Source: Candidatus Mycobacterium methanotrophicum
GTDB lineage: Bacteria > Actinomycetota > Actinomycetes > Mycobacteriales > Mycobacteriaceae
Assembly: GCF_023515995.1 (NCBI RefSeq)
Contig: NZ_CP097320.1
Span: 2,728,001-2,792,000, forward strand
Reading direction: 5' to 3'
DNA: 64,000 nucleotides
The notes below the pieces were generated by a model, which saw only the letters and a program-made list of their open reading frames with translations, was not told the DNA's origin and made no database searches. Positions 26,606 through 35,647 of the stretch are shown here, in pieces. The translations under genes and the position numbers were made by a program. The first letter of the stretch is position 1; every line of letters starts with the position of its first letter.

Positions 26606-27043
26606 CTATTCGTCGCCGGCGGCAGTCACGAACTCAAGCCCGGGTGCTCCATCGAATATCCCGTCATGGGAGATCAGTGGCACGCCGAGGCGCATCGCGG
26701 CGGCTGCGATCCATCGGTCTCCGTCATGGAGCTTGCCGGCGAGCGCATGGCCGATCTGTGCGCAGTGCTCACGCAAGGCGGCGCACGTGGTGATCATCTC
26801 ATCATCAGGCTGGACGACGGTCAGTTCAGCGATGCGGCGTTCGAGTCGTCGGCGCCGCAGTTGACCCCACCCGGCGCGCAGAACTCCGTAGCGGAGTTCC
26901 ATCACGGTTTGGAACGCGAGCAGGACGGGCTTTGGGCCGATCAGCATGCGGTAGTGCTCAGCGGGCCGATTGGGGCGGTCATCAAACAGCCAGCTGATGA
27001 CCATCGTGTCCACGACAACACTCGATGGCTGAGTGTTGGTCAT
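26606..27043 (-). CDS. vapC: VapC-type PIN-domain toxin
   Basis: 145 residues from ATG 27043, which overlaps the antitoxin stop (ATGA); the longer open frame to 27076 is not needed. PIN-domain acidic residues are visible: VVVDTMVISWLF (Asp), TVMELRYGVL (Glu), KLHDGDRWIAAAA (Asp) and LISHDGIF (Asp). It should be an RNase acting on tRNA or rRNA when free of antitoxin. Confidence 0.85.
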   Translation of the reverse strand: MTNTQPSSVVVDTMVISWLFDDRPNRPAEHYRMLIGPKPVLLAFQTVMELRYGVLRAGWGQLRRRRLERRIAELTVVQPDDEMITTCAALREHCAQIGHALAGKLHDGDRWIAAAAMRLGVPLISHDGIFDGAPGLEFVTAAGDE

Positions 27044-27201
27044 GCGTCCGCTAGTGCAGCCTGAAAGGCGGCCCACTCCTCCTCGGGCACATCCTCGATG
27101 ACGAGGCGATCACGGGGGGGCAGTGGCCGAGCGCGCCGGATTGCCTCATCGGGCGTATAGGTTCGCACGACCGGCTCTTCGGGCTGCTCGATACTGGACA
27201 C
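27040..27201 (-). CDS. vapB: VapB-type antitoxin
   Basis: 53 codons from a GTG at 27201 (SSIEQPEEPVVRTYTPDEAI ... EEEWAAFQAALADA). Small acidic protein directly upstream of, and overlapping by four bases with, the PIN toxin gene, which defines it. It lies in frame with the broken recombinase ORF upstream; a real start at 27201 is inferred from its own family length and the position of GTG. Confidence 0.7.
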   Translation of the reverse strand: MSSIEQPEEPVVRTYTPDEAIRRARPLPPRDRLVIEDVPEEEWAAFQAALADA

Positions 27202-28235
27202 AACGCCAAGCCTACCGTCGCGTGCTGACGTCCGACACCTCATCAGATCTGGGATCCGCTGCCCGGTGAGCGACCACTGGCAGGGGGTAGATTCCCGACT
27301 TGCAACAAAGGCGAGCAGGGTATCGCCGGGCCGGTAGCGGCCGGGTGCGGTGCCGGGCGGTGTGACCTGAGCGATCGCATGTTCCTTCAGGGTCATGTCG
27401 GCGTGGAGGTAGACCTGCGCGGTCGTGGACGGCTGCTCGTGTCCGAGCCAGAGCGCGATCACGGTGACGTCGGTGCCCGATTCCAGCAGTCGCATGGCCG
27501 CCGAATGGCGAAGGGTGTGCATGCCGACGTGTTTGGTGCGCATCGACGGACAGGCCTTGCCGGCGGTGTCGACGTGCCGGGCCAAGCGGTGTTCGACGGC
27601 GTCGTGACTGAGCCGTCGGCCGGTGATGGTCGGGAACAGCGGATCCGGCGGTTCGCCGCGGCGTTCGGCAAGCCAGACGCGTAGCACCTGCACGGTCAGC
27701 GGCGTCAGTGGTGTGGCGCGTTCTTTGCGTCCCTTGCCGACGCAGTGCACGAAGGCGGCGACTCCGAGGTGGGCGTCGGATATGGTCAGGCCGGTCACTT
27801 CGGAGATCCGCAGCCCGGTTTGAGCGGTGAGCGTGAGCATGGCGTGGTCGCGGCGGCCGGCCCAGGTGGCCCGGTCCGGGGCGGCCAGCAGGGCATCGAC
27901 CTCTGCCTGGGTGAGGTAGGTGACCAGCTTGCGATCGCAGCGTTTGGTCGGGATCGCCAGGACCCGTTGGATCGTGGCGGCGTGTTCGGGATGTCGGAGG
28001 GCGCCGTAGCTGAACAGGGAATGGATCGCTGCCAGGCGGTTGTTGCGGGTCCGTGTCTGGTTGCCTCGCTCGTGTTCCAGATGATCGAGGAAGTCGCTGA
28101 TCAGCGGCGCGTCGATGTCGGCGATGTCCAGCGGAACGTGTCTCGGTAGCCGGAAATCGTGTGCGTGCTTGCTCGGCGTTGCGCGATGAGCCGCTCGGTG
28201 AAAAACGCCTGCAGCAGCGGCGCCAACGCGCTCAT
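27202..28235 (-). pseudogene. Tyrosine recombinase (third of a recombinase trio), internally deleted
   Basis: ATG 28235 begins SALAPLLQAFFTERLIAQRRA ... GYRDTFR, then a frame change and missing ~15-20 codons near 28125. The sequence resumes DIADIDAPLISDFLDHLEHERG, TGLRISEVTGLT, VGKGRKERATPL, HTLRHSAAMRLL (His-x-x-Arg), WLGHEQPSTTAQVYLH (catalytic Tyr). The C-terminal GDTLLAF should end the protein, but the frame runs into the antitoxin. It overlaps the previous recombinase by four bases, as in recombinase-in-trio (RIT) elements. Confidence 0.75.
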
Positions 28236-28790
28236 GACAGGCCCCCGGGTCTGCGATCCAGACCGGCGGCGGCGAGCTGCATCAACTCGGGAACGGCGCT
28301 TATGTACCAGTAGGTGCTGGCCGGGTTGACGTGACCGAGGTAGGTCGACAGGACCTGCAACCCGGCGGCGATATCGACGCCATCACGTTGCCAATCGATC
28401 AAAGTGTTGACCACCACGGAATGACGAAGATCATGAATCCTTGGCCTGCTACCGGCGGTCGTGGGAAACCCGGACGTCTCGAGCACAGTCACGAATGTCA
28501 AGCGCACCGACTGGTATCGAAGTGCCGATCCGGTGTCGGAGATGAAGAACATCCTCGGTGCCCGGGCTCGAGCACAGCCGGTCCCGGCGAGCGACGTAGC
28601 GGCGCAGGGCTTCAGTGCTGCTGGGGGTGCAACGGCACCAGTCGTTCCCGGTCGAACTTCGGGTGCCGGATGCTTATCACCCCGCCGGTCAGGTCGACGT
28701 CTGGGCGTGAGAGCCGCAGCGCCTCACCGACGCGCATCCCGGACACGCCAAGCAGCCCCAGCAGCGCCTGGAAAGTCGCCGGGCCAAAGA
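28232..28790 (-). pseudogene. Tyrosine recombinase (second of a recombinase trio), truncated and frameshifted
   Basis: Remnant starting abruptly at 28790 with LLGVSGMRVGEALRLSRPDV and ISIRHPKFDRERLVPLHP in one frame, then, after a shift near 28610, MFFISDTGSALRYQSVRL, RIHDLRHSVVVNTL (Arg/His motif) and STYLGHVNPASTYWYIS (catalytic Tyr region). The N-terminal third is missing; the break at 28790 abuts a different integrase fragment on the other strand. Confidence 0.72.
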
Positions 28791-29221
28791 CCAGAGCGAG
28801 TCACCGAACGATCCCACTCCTCCAGGTCGTCGCCGACACGCTGGCAGCGCACCTGGCAGCGTTCCCAGCCGAGCCAGACGCCTTGGTATTCACCCAGTCG
28901 GGCAAGCCGATCAGCCGCTCCACGTTCGGGTACCGGTGGCGTGCGGCGGTCAAGAAGGCCAAGCTGCCGCACGGGACCGGGTTCCACGCGCTGCGCCACT
29001 ACTATGCCTCTTTGCTGATCCGCCACGGCGAAAGCGTGAAAACCGTCCAGGCGCGGCTAGGCCACGCCAGTGCCGTCGAGACCCTGGACACCTACAGCCA
29101 CCTGTGGCCGGACAGCGACGACCGGACCCGCGATGCGATCGACTGGTGCTGGGATCTACTGCGTACCGACTGCGTACTGGCAAGCCCGCGACGGGCTGAA
29201 CACGCTGGTCACTTGAGACGG

Positions 29222-29242
<21 letters not shown>
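28790..29242 (+). pseudogene. C-terminal half of a phage-type tyrosine integrase
   Basis: Plus-strand frame from 28790: GPKTRASHRTIPLLQ, HGTGFHALRHYYASLLI (HxxR), VKTVQARLGHASAVETLDTYSH (catalytic Tyr). It lacks the N-terminal arm-binding and core-binding domains. A matching N-terminal half in the opposite orientation lies at 29800-30341, on the other side of rnpB. The frame's stop is inside the rnpB 3' end, so the last residues are not original. Confidence 0.75.
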
Positions 29243-29612
<370 letters not shown>

Positions 29613-29680
29613 GCGCTAGATACCGTACTCGCTGGATAATGCGGCTGCCAGCGACCGTCGACGCGGCATTCCCGGTCTGG

Positions 29681-29795
29681 TCAGAAGGGTGGTGGCCTGT
29701 TGCGTTCGGCGACGTGGGCGGCGTTGAGGGCGCGTTCGGCGTCGATGCGGTAAGCGCGGCCTTGTTGGCGTGTGCGGCGGCGCCTGGGCATCATG
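29681..29795 (-). pseudogene. Possible C-terminal scrap of a 13E12-repeat/HNH protein
   Basis: One minus-strand frame ends [20 protein letters not shown] then NRPPPF-stop at 29681. This resembles the very C-terminus of mycobacterial 13E12-family HNH proteins (…AERNKPPPF type) from memory. Only ~35 residues remain, between the integrase N-terminal part and rnpB. Confidence 0.35.
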
Positions 29796-29799
29796 GGGG

Positions 29800-30341
29800 C
29801 GCTGCACCTTCGGCAGCTTCGTTCCGTCGCACGGGTTGGACGCGACCCGCCGATCCCTGATCGCCGACTTGAAGATCGTTGACACGATGCCGTGCAGCAC
29901 CCCGACCGTCGCCGGGGCCAACTCCAAGCCTTTAATCCACGTTTGGATGTCACTGGGCAGGATCGCCGTGAGGTGACGACCGCCGAAGGTCGGGTAAGCA
30001 TGCCTGCGCAGCATCGTCTCGACATGCACGCGGGAGCTGGGTCGCTGTACCTGCTTTTTTCGCCACCGCTCGGCGTAGTCCCGGAACGTTATCTGCCCGG
30101 CCTTCGGGTCGACGTACTGGCCGGTGACTACCGCTGCCGTGACTTCATCTAGCCACCGCTGGGCGTCGGTCTTACGCGCGAACGCTTTCGTGTTCTCGCG
30201 GCCATCCTGGTCGACGTAGCGGGCCAGCCAGCGCAGGCCGATGCCGTCCCGTGCCGATGGCACTGTGCGTTTGGTGCCGTCGGGCTCGGTAACGGTTTTG
30301 CGCCAGCGGTCCTCCACCCCGGCTCTGCGGTTACGTCTCAC
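29800..30341 (-). pseudogene. N-terminal half of a phage-type tyrosine integrase
   Basis: GTG at 30341 overlaps the stop of the upstream regulator by four bases. The arm-binding region (WLARYVDQDGRENTKAFARK) is followed by a SAM-like core-binding domain ([48 protein letters not shown]). Homology then stops near 29800, where the catalytic domain should begin. The catalytic half, with compatible family sequence, is at 28790-29242 in opposite orientation. Confidence 0.75.
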
Positions 30342-30760
30342 TTGCCTGCCTCCTGTTCGTCGAGCCATTGCCGCAGAATCGCGGTGGCGCCTGCGTTGAT
30401 CGCCGCGGCGGCCTGCGGGTTGATGGTTTCTCCGACGCTCGCGAGGAGTTGTTCGGCGGCGTCGAGCGCCGCGCACGCCCGTTCGCTGTCAGAAACCAGC
30501 GGGCCGTACGTGCCGTTGGTGTCGGCGTCGGCCAGTTCGCCGGCCACCTCGCTCAGGGCGCGGAGCGACCGCTGTCCCTTCTCAAGGCGCGCAAGCTGCG
30601 TCCAGGTCATCGGAATGCCCTTGGCGCTCAGCGCTTCTGCGGTTTGTCCCTGAGTCATGTCGTTGTCGTCGCGCAGCGACTTGAGCCGCCGACCAAGGGC
30701 TTCACTGAATCTGTCACCAGACCACTTTTGGCGGCGGATGGGCTTGACGCTGCGGGACAT
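30338..30760 (-). CDS. XRE-family regulator upstream of the integrase
   Basis: 140 residues from ATG 30760. The helix-turn-helix is at about residues 23-75: LGRRLKSLRDDNDMTQGQTA then GIPMTWTQLARLEKGQRSL. A helical C-terminal tail includes ACAALDAAEQLLASVGETIN. Four-base overlap with the integrase start implies co-translation, the usual arrangement in mycobacterial integrative elements or prophages where it controls integration. Confidence 0.75.
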   Translation of the reverse strand: MSRSVKPIRRQKWSGDRFSEALGRRLKSLRDDNDMTQGQTAEALSAKGIPMTWTQLARLEKGQRSLRALSEVAGELADADTNGTYGPLVSDSERACAALDAAEQLLASVGETINPQAAAAINAGATAILRQWLDEQEAGK

Positions 30761-30889
30761 CGGCGATGCGCTGGGCATGTCCGAAGGCGGGGTCAGTCAG
30801 GCGTTGGCCCGTCTAGGTGGTTGGTGTCGAACGGCCATTGTGGGCGCGCTGGTTGACCGGTCGGGCTATCGGGTAGTGCTCGCGTGATC

Positions 30890-32570
30890 GTGAGTGGCCT
30901 AGCTCGGGTGAATTCGGTTGTCGGGATTGGTGATTCCGTTGCTTGGCCGGTCTAGAGGCGGTCCTGGTGGGCCGGTTGGCATCGCCGCCGGCCTCAGGTC
31001 GCGGCTGCGGCCCAGTTTGCGCCTTCCCGGTGTATTCCGAGCACACCCAGGCGTGCGAGGTTGATCGCGGCGGCCAGTAGGGAGAAGTCGGCGGCGGCCT
31101 TGGTGGTGCCGCGCATGCGCGCACGGCGGCCGCCGTGGCGGCGGCGCATCAGGTGGCCGATCTTGCGTTCCACTTTCGGGCGGGTGGCCTTGTAGTTGGC
31201 GACCCAGGCCGGATCTGCTTGGGCGGTGCGGGCGCGGGTGAGTTCGGCCTCGTAGCGGCTGATCGCGATGGTGCGCCCGGCGGTCGAGCTGGTGCACTGG
31301 GCCGCCAGTGGGCAGGAGGCGCAAGCCGGGCCGAACACCGCGGTCCCGCCACCGGCGGTGGCCGGGCGGATCGGCACGGCCACCGCGCCCGGGCAGGTGA
31401 CCGTGCCCGCGGCCAGGTCGATGGCGAAGCGGTCCTTGGCGTAGCGGCCGCCCGGCGCGGTCGGTGGCTGCACCTTGGCGACGATGTCGGCGCCCGCGGT
31501 TTCCAGCACGGCCAGCAGCTTGCCCGCACCGTAGGCGGCGTCGCCGTAGACCGCCGGCCCGGGCTGGTCTTGGGCGCCGCGCACGCTGGGGGCGCTCCCG
31601 TCACCGTCACCGTCGCCGTGAGCGTGTCCGGCCGCGCCGGCCGCGGTCGTCGTGCCAGCACTTCTACCGAGGCTTGAGTCGTCCTGGGAATCAACGCAAT
31701 CGCCGTCGGCGGTGTTGGTGTCGCCGGTTGGCGGGGCGGGCAGGTCGCCGGCCAGCAGGTCGGTGGCGGGTTCGGCGTCGCCGGCGCTGCCCGCGGTGAC
31801 TTCGGCGGCGGTGATGATCTCGGCGCCGGGGTCGATCGCGATGTGGCCCTTGTATCCGTCGAAACCCCGCGCGGAGGTCTTGTGCCCGTGGCGGGCCAGC
31901 GCGTCCACCAGCTCCTCGCGCGCCTCCGCATCGTCGTAGTCACACACCGGTTTTCCCGCCCGCGCGTAATCGTCGTCGCGGGACAGCCGCGCGCGCAGCC
32001 GCGCGCGCAGCTCCGCGCCGGCCACCGCCAACAGCCCCCGGATCGCCGAGCGGATCAGCGTGACCGTGTCCATCGTGGCCACCGCGTCATACAGCGGGGT
32101 CGAATCCAGCGCCCGCTTGCGTCCGGCCAGCCCGGCGGCCTTGGCGGCCTGCAACGTCACCTCGAAGATCCGGTCCGGCCGATCCGAGCGGGCCAGCCGG
32201 GCGCGCATGTCCACCAGCACCGTGTGCACAAACCCCGGATAATCGAAGTCCAGCCCGCCGGCGGCATACTTCCAGCGCGCGTCGAAGGCGAACCGCTGCA
32301 CCGCCTCCCGATCCGAGAGGCCCTCGATGCGCTGCAGCACCATCACCACCGCCACAATCGTCGGCGGCACACTGCGCCGGCCCACATCAGTGAACATGTC
32401 AGCGAACATCTCATCGCCGAACAAGCTCAAGCACTCCCGATGCAGCACGCCGTAAATCGAGTCCGGCGCCACCCGGCCCTCGCAGAAGTCCACCGTCGTC
32501 CGCCACAAAATCCGCCTGCTTCGGCGTCAAACCCAAACTCACCCAACCATTCTCGCTGACCGCGCCCAGT
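30890..32570 (-). mobile_element. IS1182-family insertion sequence
   Basis: One transposase gene with about 100 bases on the 3' side and 60 on the 5' side. Terminal repeats were not resolved with certainty, so limits are approximate. The element separates the integrase/regulator fragments from the orphan gene at 32639. Confidence 0.6.
30994..32508 (-). CDS. IS1182-family transposase
   Basis: 504 residues from a TTG. N-terminal FCEGRVAPDSIYGVLHRECL, DIG-like GRRSVPPTIVAVVMVLQRIEG, FAFDARWKYAAGG, then RALDSTPLYDAVAT (first Asp), AIDPGAEIITAAEVTAG, VYGDAAYGAGKLLAVLE (second Asp) and a C-terminal PKVERKIGHLMRRRHGGRRARMRG holding the catalytic Glu. The normal N-terminus (GTG, SLGLTPKQADF) lies just upstream in another frame, displaced by one base near 32507, so the 5' end may be frameshifted. 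A Gly/Asp/Thr-rich linker at ~245-290 is unusually long. Confidence 0.85.
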   Translation of the reverse strand: MWRTTVDFCEGRVAPDSIYGVLHRECLSLFGDEMFADMFTDVGRRSVPPTIVAVVMVLQRIEGLSDREAVQRFAFDARWKYAAGGLDFDYPGFVHTVLVDMRARLARSDRPDRIFEVTLQAAKAAGLAGRKRALDSTPLYDAVATMDTVTLIRSAIRGLLAVAGAELRARLRARLSRDDDYARAGKPVCDYDDAEAREELVDALARHGHKTSARGFDGYKGHIAIDPGAEIITAAEVTAGSAGDAEPATDLLAGDLPAPPTGDTNTADGDCVDSQDDSSLGRSAGTTTAAGAAGHAHGDGDGDGSAPSVRGAQDQPGPAVYGDAAYGAGKLLAVLETAGADIVAKVQPPTAPGGRYAKDRFAIDLAAGTVTCPGAVAVPIRPATAGGGTAVFGPACASCPLAAQCTSSTAGRTIAISRYEAELTRARTAQADPAWVANYKATRPKVERKIGHLMRRRHGGRRARMRGTTKAAADFSLLAAAINLARLGVLGIHREGANWAAAAT

Positions 32571-32638
32571 TACCCGGTCAACGCCACGCGAAAAACACCA
32601 GCCACCCAGTGAGGCCGGCAGATACTGGCGGACGAGCA

Positions 32639-33862
32639 GTGAGCGCAGCAAAACCGGCACCCGACAAGCTGTTCGACGATTGCCAGCGGACGGACAGCTC
32701 GCCAGCGAGAGACACTGAGCCTTCCTTCGACTTTCTGAATCGGTCCGCGGGCGCGTTCTGGGACAATGTGCGAACCGAACTTGAGCGCTGGTATGCGGAG
32801 TATCCGGATGCCAGCTGCGACCTGAGAAACCGATTCCAGGATCCCGATGAGCACCAGCATCTCCCCGCATGGTGGGAGCTGTACACATACACCGTATTTC
32901 GCCGATTGGGGTACAAGGTCGAGGTGCACCCGCCAATGAGCGGCAGCACCAAGAACCCTGACCTTCTCGTCAGCCGTGAATCCACCAGCTTCTATGTCGA
33001 GTGCGTGACCATGTTCGGCGATGCCAACTTCGACAACCCGGCCGGCCGGGCGTGGATATGCGAATGCACCAACCGGGCCAAACACCCCGACTTCATGGTC
33101 AACCTCGACATCGAGCAAGTTGGAACAGCGCAACCGCGGGTATCCCAGGTCACCCAGCCATTAGAGGAGTGGCTGGCAACATTGGACGCGGATGCCATAA
33201 GGGCCGACGTCGAAACCGGCCTCGACGGACCTCGGTTCGAGCTGACGGTCCGCGACTGGAAGCTCCATTTTGAGGCGTGGCCTGTCCCTCCCGAGCGGCG
33301 CGGCAAGCACAGACGCATGATCGCTATCTACCCCACACCCGGCGCTGTGATGATCAAAGACGTCGCCGAGGTACGAAAGAGGCTCGACAAGAAGGGGGCG
33401 AAATACGGCTCCGGGAAACTGGACAAGCCACTGGTTGTTGCGCTTCTGTGCTGGAACAACGTCGACCACGACGACCTCATAAAAGCACTTCTCGGCTCGA
33501 CTGTTGTCGAGTGGCTGCCAGCTCAACCCCAATCGATTAAGAGCGTTCGGATCCCGGATGGTTATTGGCGCCCGGGGGCTGACCGACGTGGTAGTCGCGT
33601 ATCAGCTGTGCTGTTCGGCAACACCCTGCGCCAATGGCGGGTTGCTTGCGAGTTGCCCGAGTTGTGGATCAATCCATGGGCGTCGACACCGATCCCCCAG
33701 ATCCCGCCGTTCGCAACGCTAGGGCTTTCGGGGTCCTTGCGGTTGCGCAGTTCACGTTCGTTCCCACAGCAGGCGGGCGTCGCGCATCAGCCGCTCGATT
33801 TCGTACTCCTTGGAGTATCCATAGCCACCATGGATGCGGAAGCTTTGCTGAGTGACTTCTGA
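32639..33862 (+). CDS. Hypothetical protein with possible PD-(D/E)XK nuclease-like core, altered C-terminus
   Basis: About 407 residues from GTG 32639 (an in-frame GTG at 32609 is alternative). Visible: an acidic-aromatic N-terminal part (FWDNVRTELERWYAEYPDA, WWELYTYTVFRRLGYKVEVH), then NPDLLVSRESTSFYVECV. A hydrophobic PD followed ~12 residues later by a beta strand with Glu is the restriction-nuclease-like pattern, though the usual ExK lysine reads Cys-Val. The last ~36 codons are antisense to the 3' end of the broken fadE, so the natural end is lost or the gene extends by chance. No partner gene identifies a system. Confidence 0.45.
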   Translation: MSAAKPAPDKLFDDCQRTDSSPARDTEPSFDFLNRSAGAFWDNVRTELERWYAEYPDASCDLRNRFQDPDEHQHLPAWWELYTYTVFRRLGYKVEVHPPMSGSTKNPDLLVSRESTSFYVECVTMFGDANFDNPAGRAWICECTNRAKHPDFMVNLDIEQVGTAQPRVSQVTQPLEEWLATLDADAIRADVETGLDGPRFELTVRDWKLHFEAWPVPPERRGKHRRMIAIYPTPGAVMIKDVAEVRKRLDKKGAKYGSGKLDKPLVVALLCWNNVDHDDLIKALLGSTVVEWLPAQPQSIKSVRIPDGYWRPGADRRGSRVSAVLFGNTLRQWRVACELPELWINPWASTPIPQIPPFATLGLSGSLRLRSSRSFPQQAGVAHQPLDFVLLGVSIATMDAEALLSDF

Positions 33863-35647
33863 CCCGTATCCGCGAGTAGGCGGGTGACACGCGCTGCTGG
33901 TTAGCGATGGATGCCGTTGCGACCTGGGACAATTCGGTTTATATGAGCCAATTTGTCGAGCAGGAAGCGGGCACCCATCTGGTGAGCAGGATACGCGGTG
34001 GTTTGGGCAAGGGTGTGTGTGGGCAGGTGCGGGTCGGCGCGCCGGATCCGAGCCTGACCGGCAACGGCGGGATGGTCGCGGTTACCGAGTTGTGCGACCG
34101 GCTGGATGTGATCGCAGCGTTGGATGCGGCGGTGGGTCCGATCAAACAGCGCGACAGGGGATTTGGTGCCGGTGAGCTGCTGGTCGCGATAGCGTCGGCG
34201 CAACTGGCGGGGCAGGATTTCCTGGTTGGGCTGGATCGGGTCCGCACCGATGCGACTGGACAGGCGCTGTCGCCGGTGCCGGGGCTGGCTTCGACCACTG
34301 CGGCCGGGTTAGCGCGCCGCTTCACCGATGAGCGGTGGCGAGCGGTGGAATCGGGGCTGGCCGCGGTGACCGAGAAGATGCTGGCACTGTTGGCGCCGCA
34401 GCGGGTCGAGGCATTGACTTCGGGTCCGGTGACGATCGACATGGACGCCACCGACGTGGAAGTCTACGGCCGCAAGAAGCAGGGCGTGGCTTACAACCAT
34501 CAGGGCCAGCGGGTAGGCCGCCCGCATGTGGCCACCTGGGCCGAGACCGAGACCACACTGGCTGCCGACCTGGGCAGTGGTGTCGACGATCCCCGCGCCA
34601 CCGCGGCCAAACTGCTCAAACGCGCCCTGGCGGGGTTGCCGCGACGGATCCGCCGTGAACAGGTCGCGTTGCGCGCCGACGCCGGCTACTTCGCCGGGCA
34701 GCTGGCCCGCGCCGCCGATGAGGAGAACATCGCGTTCGCGATCGGCGCCAAACACATCGCCCCACTGTGGCGGCTGCTGTCCGGGATCGCCGAAACCGAT
34801 TGGCGTGCAACGATCGACATGCAAGATGGGCAAGTCGCAGTCGCTGACTACGCACCCACCGACTGGCCGGCAGGCACCCGACTGCTGATCCGGCGGGTGC
34901 GGTTGTCGCCCGACCAAGTCTCCGCCGACCCGCGGTCGCGGCGCCGCCGCACCCTGCACCCCGACCAGCGTGCGCTGCCGCTCGACGAACTCGCCCACAG
35001 TGACGCGATCTACGCCTACTCGTTCATCCTGACCAACCTCGACGTTTCAACCCCCGACACCGCGGCTGCCGTCGAGCACTGGTACCGGCACCGCACCAGC
35101 GTGGAGAACATCTTCCGCGACAGCAAGCACGGCGCCGCGCTGCGCCACCTGCCCTCGGGGCACCAGGCGGTCAACACCGCCTGGATGTGGGGTGCGCTGC
35201 TCGCCGCGAGTATCGCCGGCTGGCTGCACCAGCTCACCGCCACCATCACCGGCGTCGACATCCTCGCCGGCCACGGCGTACGCGACGGCAAAGCGATGAT
35301 CGCCACCCTGCGCCACCGGCTCATCGCCATACCGGCCAGGCTGGTACGCCACGCCGGACAACTCATCCTGCGGCCCGCCCCCGGCGGGCGCGAGCTGCTC
35401 GAGCGCATCCTCACCAGCCTGCGGGCACTGCCCAACCCGCCCTGAGTCTCGGTAGCCGACCTGAACAGACTACCGCGCAACGTCTTTCGCTGATTGTATC
35501 CACGCCCACACGGCCCGATCCTGAATCCCAAACCACGCTCCCGGGCACACACCCGGGCTGCTGGCCTGCGCCCACACGCCAACCCGCACCAAAATTCAAG
35601 ATCAGTGGAATCACTGCCCGGCCGCCCCGCTTACTCGCGGAATCGGG
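33863..35647 (+). mobile_element. IS1380-family insertion sequence with 5-bp target duplication
   Basis: Ends form an imperfect inverted repeat: CCCGTATCCGCGAGTAGGCGGG on the left and, reverse-complemented, CCCGATTCCGCGAGTAAGCGGG on the right. TCTGA flanks both sides (33858-33862 and 35648-35652), a target duplication. It sits inside fadE. About 200 bases between the transposase stop and the right end are non-coding. Confidence 0.9.
33907..35445 (+). CDS. IS1380-family transposase
   Basis: 512 residues (start at 33907 or at the ATG for MSQFVEQ, 33943). DDE core: VTIDMDATDVEVYGRKKQGV (first Asp) with YNHQGQRVGRPHVATWAE, LRADAGYFAGQLARAADEE (second Asp), and the late HRTSVENIFRDSKHGAAL (Glu) followed by NTAWMWGALLAASI. 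Complete reading frame; probably active. Confidence 0.9.
   Translation: MDAVATWDNSVYMSQFVEQEAGTHLVSRIRGGLGKGVCGQVRVGAPDPSLTGNGGMVAVTELCDRLDVIAALDAAVGPIKQRDRGFGAGELLVAIASAQLAGQDFLVGLDRVRTDATGQALSPVPGLASTTAAGLARRFTDERWRAVESGLAAVTEKMLALLAPQRVEALTSGPVTIDMDATDVEVYGRKKQGVAYNHQGQRVGRPHVATWAETETTLAADLGSGVDDPRATAAKLLKRALAGLPRRIRREQVALRADAGYFAGQLARAADEENIAFAIGAKHIAPLWRLLSGIAETDWRATIDMQDGQVAVADYAPTDWPAGTRLLIRRVRLSPDQVSADPRSRRRRTLHPDQRALPLDELAHSDAIYAYSFILTNLDVSTPDTAAAVEHWYRHRTSVENIFRDSKHGAALRHLPSGHQAVNTAWMWGALLAASIAGWLHQLTATITGVDILAGHGVRDGKAMIATLRHRLIAIPARLVRHAGQLILRPAPGGRELLERILTSLRALPNPP

Noticed and set aside
30657..30887. Plus-strand frame with an HTH-like LTLRDIGDALGMSEGGVSQAL stretch
   Set aside because: Looks like a helix-turn-helix but overlaps the start of the minus-strand regulator, has no start signal or family context; may be chance or a trace of an IS630-type element.
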